From: Edwardsiella hoshinae NBRC 105699 = ATCC 33379
GTDB taxonomy: Bacteria; Pseudomonadota; Gammaproteobacteria; Enterobacterales; Enterobacteriaceae
Length of the DNA stretch: 64,000 nucleotides
NCBI RefSeq assembly: GCF_000474215.1
Contig: NZ_BAUC01000017.1
Location: forward strand, 62,001-126,000
Reading direction: 5' to 3'
Shown in pieces: positions 28,562 to 36,093 of this stretch (position 1 is its first letter; every line of letters begins with the position of its first letter). The notes under the pieces were generated by a model that saw only the letters and a list, made by a program, of their open reading frames with translations, did not search any database and was not told the origin of the DNA. A program made the translations under genes and the position numbers.

Positions 28562-30550
28562 TTACCACTGGTAGCTCAGCAGCAGACGGGCGCCGCGCCC
28601 ATCTTGTAGCGCCCCGTTTGGCGCGTAGTAGGTTTTGTCGAGCGCATTGCTGAGCACCGCCGTGGCGCTAAAGGCGCCACCCGTTACCGCGCCACGGTAG
28701 CTGAGATAGAGATCGTTGACGCCGTAGCCTGCCTGCGGCTTACTCCGTGGGCCGTAATGATGGAATGGCGCGGCGAAGGTCCCGATCCAACCGACGGAGA
28801 ACCCAGTGTGAGCCAGCGGGACGTCCAAGCGGTTGGTGACGGTGTCCGGCGTCCCGTTGGCGATCCATGCACCGGTACGGCTGTTCTTGCCGCGGGTGCG
28901 GTTATAGGCGGATTGCCAACTGAAAGCGTCGCTTTGATAGTCCAGACTCATGTCCCAGCCCCACAGCTTGACATCGCTGACGTTGATCGAGGTGCTGTAG
29001 AACTGGAGGGGGTTGACGTCGGTATCGATATAGTCCTTGGCGCGGGTACCGAAGTAGCTGGACTTGAACTGGAGCGTGTCGCCCTCGCTCACCAGATCAT
29101 CGAAGCGCAACCCGAATCCGGCCTCTTGGGTGGCGTTACTCTCCGGGCGCAGATTGGGGTTGGGGCGCCAGTAGTTGGTGAAGGGGCCGGCGCGGAAGTG
29201 AATAGCATCGTTGTACATCTCGCCGATGGTCGGGGCGCGGAACGCCTGGGCATAGCTGGCGAACAGCATCAACCAGTCGGTGGGGGTAACGGTCAACGCG
29301 GCACGCGATGACCACTTATCGGCATTGATGTCGCCATATTGGTCGTTATGCGCCCGATAGCTGTCGTAGCGTGCGCCAGCGACTAGGCTGACGGGGAGAT
29401 CGCGCAAGGTGATCTCATCCTGCAACCAGCCGGAGGCGAAGCGGATGTCGGCCTGCGGGTAGCTGCTAGCGTTGCCGCCGGGTTTCTGGCTCTGGCTATA
29501 GGTCTCGCCGCCGTAGGTCAGCAGATGGGCCGCAGACGAGTCACTCAGCAGACGTGAACGGTTTTCCAGGCGTAGGCCGATGGTGCGCTGGGTTCGGCTC
29601 TCATAGCGCTCGCCCTCGGGGCTGGCGGTGATGCTGACATCGGAGTAGTAAGGACGCAGGCTAACATCCAACCAGGTCTGCTCGCCCGGGCGAAGGCGGT
29701 ATTCCAATTGCGCATCGCGCTGACGCGTGTCGCGCTCGGTCATGACGTTATTGGCAGAGGCGCTGATCTCTTGCGGGTTCTTCGGTTCGCGTGCAGCGTT
29801 ATCGTAGTAGCGTAGGCTGGCGCGCAGGGACTGAGCGTCGTCGATCTGCCAGCTGCCCTTGGCCAACAGATCGCCGATCACCTCGCGGTTGGCGGCGCGT
29901 TGGTCGGCGCCGAGCCGCAGATCGCCGCGTTGCCGAGTGCTGAAAGAGAGCAGGCCATCCACGGTGTCGCTCTTGGCGTAGGCGCTGGCGCCGATCCCCA
30001 GACTACTATCCTGGCTGCCGCCGCTGGCGAACAAACGGTAGCCGCTGCTTTTCCCCGGCAACAGCAGATCGGCCGCCTCCACCGTCTGGTAGGCGATGAC
30101 GCCGCCCAGGGCGCCGCTGCCATACAGCAGGGCGCCGGGGCCGCGTACCACTTCGACGCGTTTGATCAGCGCCGGGTCGAGGAAGGTACCGTTGAGATGT
30201 CCGCTATTGTTCCCTTGACGCACGCCGTCCACCAACACCAAGACGCCGCGATTATCGTAGCCGCGCAGGGTGATGTCTTGACCATTACTCCGGCCCACTC
30301 CGCTCAGCGCCAAACCGGGAACGCCACGCAGCATCTCCGGCGCGGAGGCGGTGCTGCTGGCGACCGGGTCATGGCTATCAATGACGCTCACCATCATGGG
30401 GGCGCTAAAGCTATCGCGTTGGTTACCGGTGGCGATAACCGTCATCGTATCGTTGTGGCTTTCCGCCGCATGTAGCGTCGCCGGCAGTAATAACGCGCTG
30501 GCGATAGCCAGGGTGAGGGGCGTACGCTGGGACTTGAATAGTGGGGGCAT
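28562..30550 (-). CDS. hmuR: TonB-dependent hemin receptor
   Basis: Outer-membrane receptor of the HemR/HmuR/ChuA family. 662 residues. Signal peptide to about residue 28, TonB box DTMTV at 34-38, plug domain with DGVRQGNNSGHLNG, then a 22-strand barrel ending in the aromatic residue of LLLSYQW. The two heme-receptor signatures are both seen: AFRAPTIGEMY (FRAP box) and RPNPNLRPES (NPNL box). GGAGAG precedes the ATG. It follows hemP by 110 bases and should be induced under iron limitation from the Fur-controlled promoter before hemP. Confidence 0.95.
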   Translation of the reverse strand: MPPLFKSQRTPLTLAIASALLLPATLHAAESHNDTMTVIATGNQRDSFSAPMMVSVIDSHDPVASSTASAPEMLRGVPGLALSGVGRSNGQDITLRGYDNRGVLVLVDGVRQGNNSGHLNGTFLDPALIKRVEVVRGPGALLYGSGALGGVIAYQTVEAADLLLPGKSSGYRLFASGGSQDSSLGIGASAYAKSDTVDGLLSFSTRQRGDLRLGADQRAANREVIGDLLAKGSWQIDDAQSLRASLRYYDNAAREPKNPQEISASANNVMTERDTRQRDAQLEYRLRPGEQTWLDVSLRPYYSDVSITASPEGERYESRTQRTIGLRLENRSRLLSDSSAAHLLTYGGETYSQSQKPGGNASSYPQADIRFASGWLQDEITLRDLPVSLVAGARYDSYRAHNDQYGDINADKWSSRAALTVTPTDWLMLFASYAQAFRAPTIGEMYNDAIHFRAGPFTNYWRPNPNLRPESNATQEAGFGLRFDDLVSEGDTLQFKSSYFGTRAKDYIDTDVNPLQFYSTSINVSDVKLWGWDMSLDYQSDAFSWQSAYNRTRGKNSRTGAWIANGTPDTVTNRLDVPLAHTGFSVGWIGTFAAPFHHYGPRSKPQAGYGVNDLYLSYRGAVTGGAFSATAVLSNALDKTYYAPNGALQDGRGARLLLSYQW

Positions 30551-30660
30551 GGCTCAACTCTCCAAAGGTAATCATGGCATTGGAATGCTGGCTGCCTTGC
30601 CGCACGCTATCGGGTGGGCTGGGTGGCTGGCAAAAATCGATGTGCACAACGATGTAGGAA

Positions 30661-30843
30661 TTATTTGGTCAGGATCAGCTTGCCTGAGCGCGTCTGGCGC
30701 AGCTGGTAATGTTCTCCTTGATGGCTGATGATCACCCGGCCATCCTGGCCGAGCAAGAGATGACTAGCGATGACCGCTCCCGGCGTCGGGAGCGACACTG
30801 GCGTAGCTTTGCTACGCACTGCATCGGGATTCACTTTTTCCAT
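30661..30843 (-). CDS. hemP: Hemin uptake protein HemP (YdiE family)
   Basis: 60 residues; the C-terminal half (SHLLLGQDGRVIISHQGEHY then QLRQTRSGKLILTK) is the HemP/YdiE domain, also called HmuP. In some bacteria it acts as a positive regulator of the hemin receptor gene. No good ribosome binding site is visible before the ATG, which is unusual and may mean regulated translation. A strong Fur box lies 30 bases upstream. First gene of the hmu series. Confidence 0.92.
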   Translation of the reverse strand: MEKVNPDAVRSKATPVSLPTPGAVIASHLLLGQDGRVIISHQGEHYQLRQTRSGKLILTK

Positions 30844-30872
30844 AGTTGTGTCAGATCGAATTGAATCATTAT

Positions 30873-30891
30873 CTTAATGATAATCATTATC
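30873..30891 (-). promoter_or_regulatory. Fur box of hemP-hmuRSTUV
   Basis: CTTAATGATAATCATTATC matches the 19-base Fur consensus at 17 positions. It lies 30-48 bases before the hemP ATG, so iron-loaded Fur would block the promoter. Confidence 0.9.
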
Positions 30892-30921
30892 GTATAAGCA
30901 GCTGGCGGCGGCAAGCAATTT

Positions 30922-31554
30922 TTACGTTGCGCGCGCGGCATCGGCCTGCAACTGCGGGTCGATCAGGGTATGGATTTGTCCCCACGCCTGCGGCTGTCCC
31001 ATCAGGCGGTGCATCCACAGCGCGACATCGGCGCGGCGCACCAAGCCGTGACGCGGTGCGGCGTAGAGCTGTGCCTGTCCGGTGGCCTCACCGGGCAACA
31101 GCCCGCCGGGACGTAGGATGCAGTATGTCATGCCGCTGCTCTGTAGCCAGCTCTCCGCCAGGCTCTTTTCGCGTACGACCTGGCCGAAGGCGGTACGTGC
31201 CGCCGGCGAGAGTAACGGCCAGCTATCGCCGCAGCCTAATGATGTCACCAGCAGCATACGGCTGATCCCGTGGGCAACGCCTTGGTCGATCACCGCACGA
31301 TGGGCGCTGTAGTCGCAACCGCCTCCGCCGAGAGTGGAGAGGATGGCGCTCTCTGTGCCGGCCTGTTGGAAGAGGGCTGCCAGCAGCGCCGAGTCGCGCG
31401 CATCACCGAGCGTAACCTGGACGCCGAGATCGCGCAGGCGTTGTGCCTGCGTAGCGCGCCGCACGAGGGCATACAGCGGGCGTTCGCCCGCAGCGCGTTG
31501 TGCCAGTGCCAGTCCACAGCCCTGACCGGCACCGAACAGGATCCACGGCGTCAT
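30922..31554 (-). CDS. chuY: ChuY-like NAD(P)-binding reductase
   Basis: 210 residues, Rossmann fold without membrane parts. N-terminal nucleotide-binding motif LFGAGQGCGLALAQRA, then a YALVRRATQ strand that would suit NADPH, TLGGGGCDYSAHRAVIDQ, MLLVTSLGCGD and CILRPGGLLPG. This is the SDR-like/biliverdin reductase B type of ChuY, which in E. coli O157 reduces anaerobilin, the product of ChuW. Start overlaps the chuX stop by four bases (ATGA). Third gene of the Fur-controlled chuWXY operon. Confidence 0.85.
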   Translation of the reverse strand: MTPWILFGAGQGCGLALAQRAAGERPLYALVRRATQAQRLRDLGVQVTLGDARDSALLAALFQQAGTESAILSTLGGGGCDYSAHRAVIDQGVAHGISRMLLVTSLGCGDSWPLLSPAARTAFGQVVREKSLAESWLQSSGMTYCILRPGGLLPGEATGQAQLYAAPRHGLVRRADVALWMHRLMGQPQAWGQIHTLIDPQLQADAARAT

Positions 31555-32081
31555 GGCGTCACCTCGGAGGTCGCTTGCGTAACCAGACGTTGCGCCAGGG
31601 CGCGGAACTGCGCCAGCGGCTCTGCCCGCAGACGGCGTTGTTCATCGCGACCGACGAAGACCTTGAGCATCGCCTGCCCTTCGGGATTAAGGAACCAGAC
31701 GCTGGCCGTCGCCATTCCCATAAAGGGGCGTTCCACCAGGGCGATATGTCGGCAACGCTCCGCGCGGATATGGCCGCTCAGTCCGCCGTTGCCCTTCAGG
31801 TTGAAGAAGCCGTGACGATGGCTACCGGAGGGGAGCGGGCCGTGAAACTCCAGGATCAGATCACGATTATTGATCAGGGTGGTGACGTCGCCCCAGCCGG
31901 TGAGCTCTTGCCAGACCTGATCGAAAGCGGTGCCGTCGCACAGGGTGACTTGAGGCAGACGGCGTAGCACCGCCAGGCAGGAGAGGGCGAAACGCTGGGC
32001 GATCTCTTCGACGGTGATGGTCGGGGCCGTGGCGAGAAAGGCGTCCAATTCGACGTCGTGACAGGTATTTTCAGGATGCAT
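31551..32081 (-). CDS. chuX: Heme-utilisation protein ChuX/HutX
   Basis: 176 residues from MHPENTCHDVELDAFLATAP. Cytoplasmic heme-binding carrier of the HutX/ChuX family, thought to buffer heme and pass it to the degrading enzyme. Conserved parts: NNRDLILEFHGPLPSGSHRH and GFFNLKGNGGLSGHI. I start it at 32081, where AAGG lies upstream; the frame is open 45 codons further but only inside chuW. It overlaps chuW by 11 bases and chuY by four. Confidence 0.9.
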   Translation of the reverse strand: MHPENTCHDVELDAFLATAPTITVEEIAQRFALSCLAVLRRLPQVTLCDGTAFDQVWQELTGWGDVTTLINNRDLILEFHGPLPSGSHRHGFFNLKGNGGLSGHIRAERCRHIALVERPFMGMATASVWFLNPEGQAMLKVFVGRDEQRRLRAEPLAQFRALAQRLVTQATSEVTP

Positions 32082-33447
32082 GATGATGAGCCTTGTGTCG
32101 GGGTGAAGGATGGCCGGGATGGCCGGCCGCCGCGCTCGCCGCCGGCTGTTCGCCGCGCAGTTGAGCGATGAGCTGTTGTAGTGCCTGCAAGAGATTGCTG
32201 GCCCAGAAGCGGCCACGCGCCGTCAGCAGGATGCACGACTGCTGGATATGCAACAGATCGCATTGTTGCCACTGCTGTAACAGAGGCCACAAGGGGGTGG
32301 GATCGGCCAGCAGGGTGGTCAAGTCCAGACGCCCGGTCTCGATACCGCCTTGCAGCGCCAGGCGCCAGCGGTGCTGAGGGGCGGGCGCACTAAGCATCAT
32401 CAATGGCTTACGCCGGGCATCCACCTGGCGGTAATAACCCGCCAGATCGCGTTGCAGCATATAGGACTGACCGTCGAGGTGGCCGCCGGCGCCGCTGCCG
32501 AAAGCCAGACAGTCGGCCCCCTGTTTGATCAGCAAGTTATACAGGTTGCGTTCGCGGGTCGTGCGTGCCCAGTGGCTGTTGCTGAGTTGATGCCAGCCCC
32601 GTTGGGCTAGTTGCGCATGCGCATGCAGGTAGAACGCCTGACGTTGCGCGGCGTCGGCGACCTGGCTGCGGCCGCTGTCGACTGCCTTGGCCAGCGGCGT
32701 TGAGGGCAATAAGTTGAGGGCGTACAGATCCACGCCGTCTAGCGGTAGCGACGTGACGATATCCAGATCCTGTTGCCAGCTGGCGGCGGTCTGCCCCGGC
32801 AGGCCGAACATTAGGTCGCAGATCACCGCGGCCCGATCACGCTCGGCCAGCGCGCGCAGGAAGGCGATCGCCTCGTCACGATCGGCGCGGCGTCCCATGC
32901 GTTGGCGCAGACGGGTATCGAAGGTCTGGATGCCGATGGAGAAACGATTGGCTCCCGCCTCCAGACAGGCGTCGATGCGCGCGGCGTCGAAGTCAAAGAT
33001 ACGCCCCTCGATGGTGATCTCGCAGTCGGCGGCCAGCGGTAGCGAGCTGCGCAACTGGCCGATGAGGCGTCGCAGTTGTTCGGCGCTGAGGGCGCTGGGG
33101 GTACCGCCGCCGAAGTAGATGGCGTGGATCGGCGCCGATTGCTGGAGCGGTTGGGCGCTTTCCTGCGCGATCTCTTGCAGCAGATAGTCGCAGTAACGGG
33201 CGATGGCCGTTTCGTCAAGGCGATTCTGGTAGAAGCCACAGAAGGTACAGCGCGTGGCGCAGAACGGAATGTGGACATACAGTAGGCGCTTGTTGGCGGG
33301 CAGGGTACGTTGGCATAACGCTTGCCAGCCCGCGTCGACCTGCTCGGCGGGTAAGGGGTGTTGGTGGCGCCACGGCATGGTGGCCCAGCGTTCGGGAAAC
33401 GGGATCCCGTCGGCCGCAGCCAGATAGGGGGTAATGTCCAGCGTCAT
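32071..33447 (-). CDS. chuW: Radical SAM heme ring-opening enzyme (anaerobilin synthase family)
   Basis: 458 residues. Radical SAM cluster motif CATRCTFC with Cys63, Cys67 and Cys70, then FGGGTPS, the SAM contact region, and a HemN-like body (NRFSIGIQTFDTRLRQRMGR). ChuW of E. coli O157 opens the heme ring without oxygen using a methyl transfer and frees iron; HutW is the Vibrio counterpart. It is not coproporphyrinogen oxidase HemN: the neighbours chuX and chuY and the C-terminal part fit ChuW/HutW. GGAGAG precedes the ATG and a perfect Fur box lies just upstream. Confidence 0.92.
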   Translation of the reverse strand: MTLDITPYLAAADGIPFPERWATMPWRHQHPLPAEQVDAGWQALCQRTLPANKRLLYVHIPFCATRCTFCGFYQNRLDETAIARYCDYLLQEIAQESAQPLQQSAPIHAIYFGGGTPSALSAEQLRRLIGQLRSSLPLAADCEITIEGRIFDFDAARIDACLEAGANRFSIGIQTFDTRLRQRMGRRADRDEAIAFLRALAERDRAAVICDLMFGLPGQTAASWQQDLDIVTSLPLDGVDLYALNLLPSTPLAKAVDSGRSQVADAAQRQAFYLHAHAQLAQRGWHQLSNSHWARTTRERNLYNLLIKQGADCLAFGSGAGGHLDGQSYMLQRDLAGYYRQVDARRKPLMMLSAPAPQHRWRLALQGGIETGRLDLTTLLADPTPLWPLLQQWQQCDLLHIQQSCILLTARGRFWASNLLQALQQLIAQLRGEQPAASAAAGHPGHPSPRHKAHHHAS

Positions 33448-33483
33448 GATAACTCTCCGTGAAGACCTGAGTGGCGAGGCATT

Positions 33484-33504
33484 GAATGATAATAGTTATC
33501 ATTC
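33484..33504 (-). promoter_or_regulatory. Fur box of chuWXY
   Basis: GAATGATAA, spacer TAG, TTATCATTC: perfect 9-base arms, agreeing with overlapping 6-1-6 Fur hexamers. It ends 36 bases before the chuW ATG. Confidence 0.88.
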
Positions 33505-33626
33505 GATCAACGACAATGCGTATCAATCATGATCTGGGTCAAGAAAAAAAAGAAAAAACAGCGTAGCGAGGAGGGGGACAGGTCAGGAAAGGAGCGGGAC
33601 GCCGCGAGGGAGATCCCGCCGTGTGC

Positions 33627-34673
33627 TTAACCGCGGCAGGCGACCGCGTCAGCCAATAACGCCAGCAGTTGTTCGCTCTCCGCCCAACCCAGGCAGGGAT
33701 CGGTGATGGATTGACCGTAGGTCAATGGCTGGCCGGGCAAGTTCTTCTGGGCACCCTCGGTGATGAAGCTCTCGGCCATCAGGCCGACGATATTGCGCGA
33801 GCCGGCGCGGATCTGGCATGCCACCGCTTCGGCGACCACCAGCTGCTGGCGGTGTTGCTTCTGACTATTGCCGTGGCTGGCGTCGACGATCAAGTAGGGC
33901 GGAAGATCGAACTGACGCAGGCTAGCGCAGGTCTGCGCGATGTCGTCGGGGTGGTAGTTCGGTTGCCTACCGCCGCGCATGATGATGTGGCCGAATGGGT
34001 TGCCGCTGGTCTGGTAGATGGTCATACGGCCTTCTTTATCCGGCGACAGGAACATATGACTGGCGCGAGCGGCGCGGATGGCATCGATGGCGATGCGGGT
34101 ACTGCCATCGGTGCCATTCTTAAAGCCAACGGGGCAGGAGAGTGCCGAGGCCATCTCGCGGTGGATCTGGCTTTCGGTGGTGCGGGCGCCGATGGCCCCC
34201 CAACTGATCAGATCGGCAATATATTGCCCGGTCACCATATCCAAAAATTCGGTGGCGGTGGGTACGCCGAGCTGGTTGATCCGCAACAGCAGCTCACGCG
34301 CCAGGCGAATACCGTGATTAACGCGACAGGCGCCGTTCAGGTCGGGGTCGGAGATCAGGCCTTTCCAGCCGATGACGGTGCGGGGTTTCTCAAAGTAGGT
34401 GCGCATCACGATCTCCAGGCGATCGCGGTAGCGTTGGCACAGCGGCGCCAGGCGTTGGGCGTAGTCGAGCGCCGCCGTCGGATCGTGGATAGAGCACGGG
34501 CCGATGATGACTAACAGGCGGGGATCGTCGCCTTGGAGGATACGTTCAATGCGTTTTCGTGACGTTGTCACGTGTTCTGCCACCGAAGGGTCGATGGGCA
34601 GTTGCTGCGCCAATTCTGCGGGCGAAACGAGCGTGTCGATGCGTGCAGTGCGCAGTTCATCGGTTTTGTACAT
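33627..34673 (-). CDS. aroH: 3-deoxy-7-phosphoheptulonate synthase, Trp-sensitive
   Basis: First step of the shikimate pathway: condenses PEP and erythrose 4-phosphate. 348 residues, class I DAHP synthase. LLVIIGPCSIHD, the active-site EKPRTVIGWKGLISDP, TESQIHREMASALSCPVGFKNGTDG and VDASHGNSQKQH are present. Overall similarity and the N-terminal MYKTDELRTARIDTLVSPAEL are AroH-like rather than AroG or AroF, so feedback by tryptophan is expected. The gene lies next to ppsR as in E. coli. A TrpR-like operator lies 120 bases upstream. Confidence 0.95.
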   Translation of the reverse strand: MYKTDELRTARIDTLVSPAELAQQLPIDPSVAEHVTTSRKRIERILQGDDPRLLVIIGPCSIHDPTAALDYAQRLAPLCQRYRDRLEIVMRTYFEKPRTVIGWKGLISDPDLNGACRVNHGIRLARELLLRINQLGVPTATEFLDMVTGQYIADLISWGAIGARTTESQIHREMASALSCPVGFKNGTDGSTRIAIDAIRAARASHMFLSPDKEGRMTIYQTSGNPFGHIIMRGGRQPNYHPDDIAQTCASLRQFDLPPYLIVDASHGNSQKQHRQQLVVAEAVACQIRAGSRNIVGLMAESFITEGAQKNLPGQPLTYGQSITDPCLGWAESEQLLALLADAVACRG

Positions 34674-34791
34674 GGTGGTCTCTAAAAAGCTGGTCTTCTC
34701 AACGGCAGGAGTACCGGGAAGTGATGGAGATCACGATAAAGCAATTGCCGGACAAATCAATAGCGCACCGCCGCTTTTGTGAGCGGTTGGT

Positions 34792-34809
34792 GTACTTTCT
34801 TGCTAGTAC
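34792..34809 (-). promoter_or_regulatory. Candidate TrpR operator of aroH
   Basis: GTACTTTCTTGCTAGTAC has the GTACT...AGTAC arms of TrpR sites and is close to the E. coli trpR operator (GTACTCTTTAGCGAGTAC). It lies in the 194-base gap between ppsR and aroH, where the aroH promoter must be. No clean -10/-35 pair was found, so the distance to the start of transcription is open. Confidence 0.6.
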
Positions 34810-34867
34810 GGTTGGGCGGGCGCACGATCGGTCACTTTTCCCGTCCGGCGCTTGGCGCGGCGAACGC

Positions 34868-35689
34868 TCAATACAGGCGGCGGTTGAGTCCCAGCGTGTC
34901 GATGATCTTGGCGGCGATCTCTTCGACCGAGTGGTTGGTGGTATTGAGGTAGTGGATCTGCTGCTTACGGTATAACGCCTCGACTTCGGCTAATTCGAGG
35001 CGGCATTGGCGCAAGGAGGCATAGCGGCTATTTTCCCGCCGCTCCTCACGGATGGCGGCGAGGCGTTCTGGATTGATGGTTAAACCAAACAACTTGCCGG
35101 CATGTTCACGCAGCGCCGGCGGTAGTTGCAGGTGATCCATGTCGTCGGCGGTAAAGGGATAGTTGGCGGCGAAGATACCAAACTGCATCGCCAGATAGAG
35201 GCTGGTCGGGGTCTTGCCACAACGCGACACCCCTAGCAGGATCACTTGGGCGCGTTCCAGGTTACGTAGCGAGATGCCGTCATCGTGGGCCAGGGTATAG
35301 TCCACGGCGGCGATGCGCGCATCGTAACGGTTGAGGTTGTGGGCCGTTAGGCCGTGGGTCAGGTTAGCGACATGCACCGGTTGGATGCCGAGCTCTTGCT
35401 GTAACGGGGAGACCAGGGCGCGGACGATATCCTGGCAGAACCCTTCACTCTGCTCGATAAGGTTACGCACGGCCGGTGAGACGATCGAATAGAACACCAA
35501 TGGCCGCTCGCCCGTATGATGATAGATAGCATCGATCTGCTGCCGTACCGCCTCGGCGCGCTCCTCGGTTTCGACGAAGGGCAAGGTATAGCTGGTGATC
35601 TCCAACGCGAATTGCGAGAGCACCGCATGCCCCAGAACCTCGGCGGTGATGGCCGTTCCGTCGGAAATATAGAACACGCTACGCTTCAT
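34868..35689 (-). CDS. ppsR: PEP synthetase regulatory protein (kinase/pyrophosphorylase)
   Basis: 273 residues of the DUF299 family. Bifunctional: inactivates PpsA by ADP-dependent phosphorylation of a Thr and reactivates it by phosphate-dependent removal. N-terminal [21 protein letters not shown]-loop-like [15 protein letters not shown] around residues 150-165; C-terminal [18 protein letters not shown] precedes the chosen ATG at 35689; an open extension of 44 codons has no such site. Divergent from ppsA, its target, as in E. coli. Confidence 0.95.
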   Translation of the reverse strand: MKRSVFYISDGTAITAEVLGHAVLSQFALEITSYTLPFVETEERAEAVRQQIDAIYHHTGERPLVFYSIVSPAVRNLIEQSEGFCQDIVRALVSPLQQELGIQPVHVANLTHGLTAHNLNRYDARIAAVDYTLAHDDGISLRNLERAQVILLGVSRCGKTPTSLYLAMQFGIFAANYPFTADDMDHLQLPPALREHAGKLFGLTINPERLAAIREERRENSRYASLRQCRLELAEVEALYRKQQIHYLNTTNHSVEEIAAKIIDTLGLNRRLY

Positions 35690-36093
35690 GCTCGGCTCCT
35701 GTCGCAGGCGGTAAGAAAAATACGCGGGGGCGCGCTGCCCCGGGTTTGCTGATAAATAGCACGAATGCTTTTTTAAGACTACAGTTAATTGAAGTGGCAC
35801 AAGGAAAGTCTTTACTTTCAATATGCTGCATCGACATCTTTCCCGACTGCTCTCATCGGCTTCATGCCGTCGGCGAGCGGTGTTTCAGCAACGTGCCGCG
35901 CTAGCGCAAAATAGCTGACGGATTTCAGCTTGAATCGATAAAACAGAGCGCCGTTGGAAAAAATCGCAAAATCTGCGCTAGGTGGAACGATTCACCTGTC
36001 TTGGGCTGAGCGTACAGTGTGCTAGTCTGACGACACCGCTTTGGCGGAGTCATGTTTCCGAAACCCATTCTTTGAAACGAAAGGATCGCTTTG
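35690..36093. promoter_or_regulatory. ppsR-ppsA divergent control region with Cra-like site
   Basis: About 400 bases between the divergent genes. TGGAACGATTCA at 35983-35994, inside the near-palindrome GGTGGAACGATTCACC, matches 10 of 12 bases of the Cra (FruR) consensus TGAAACGTTTCA; Cra activates ppsA in E. coli. A second, weaker TGAATCGAT lies near 35931. The site is about 100 bases before the ppsA ATG, suited to activation. No gene is seen here. Confidence 0.55.
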
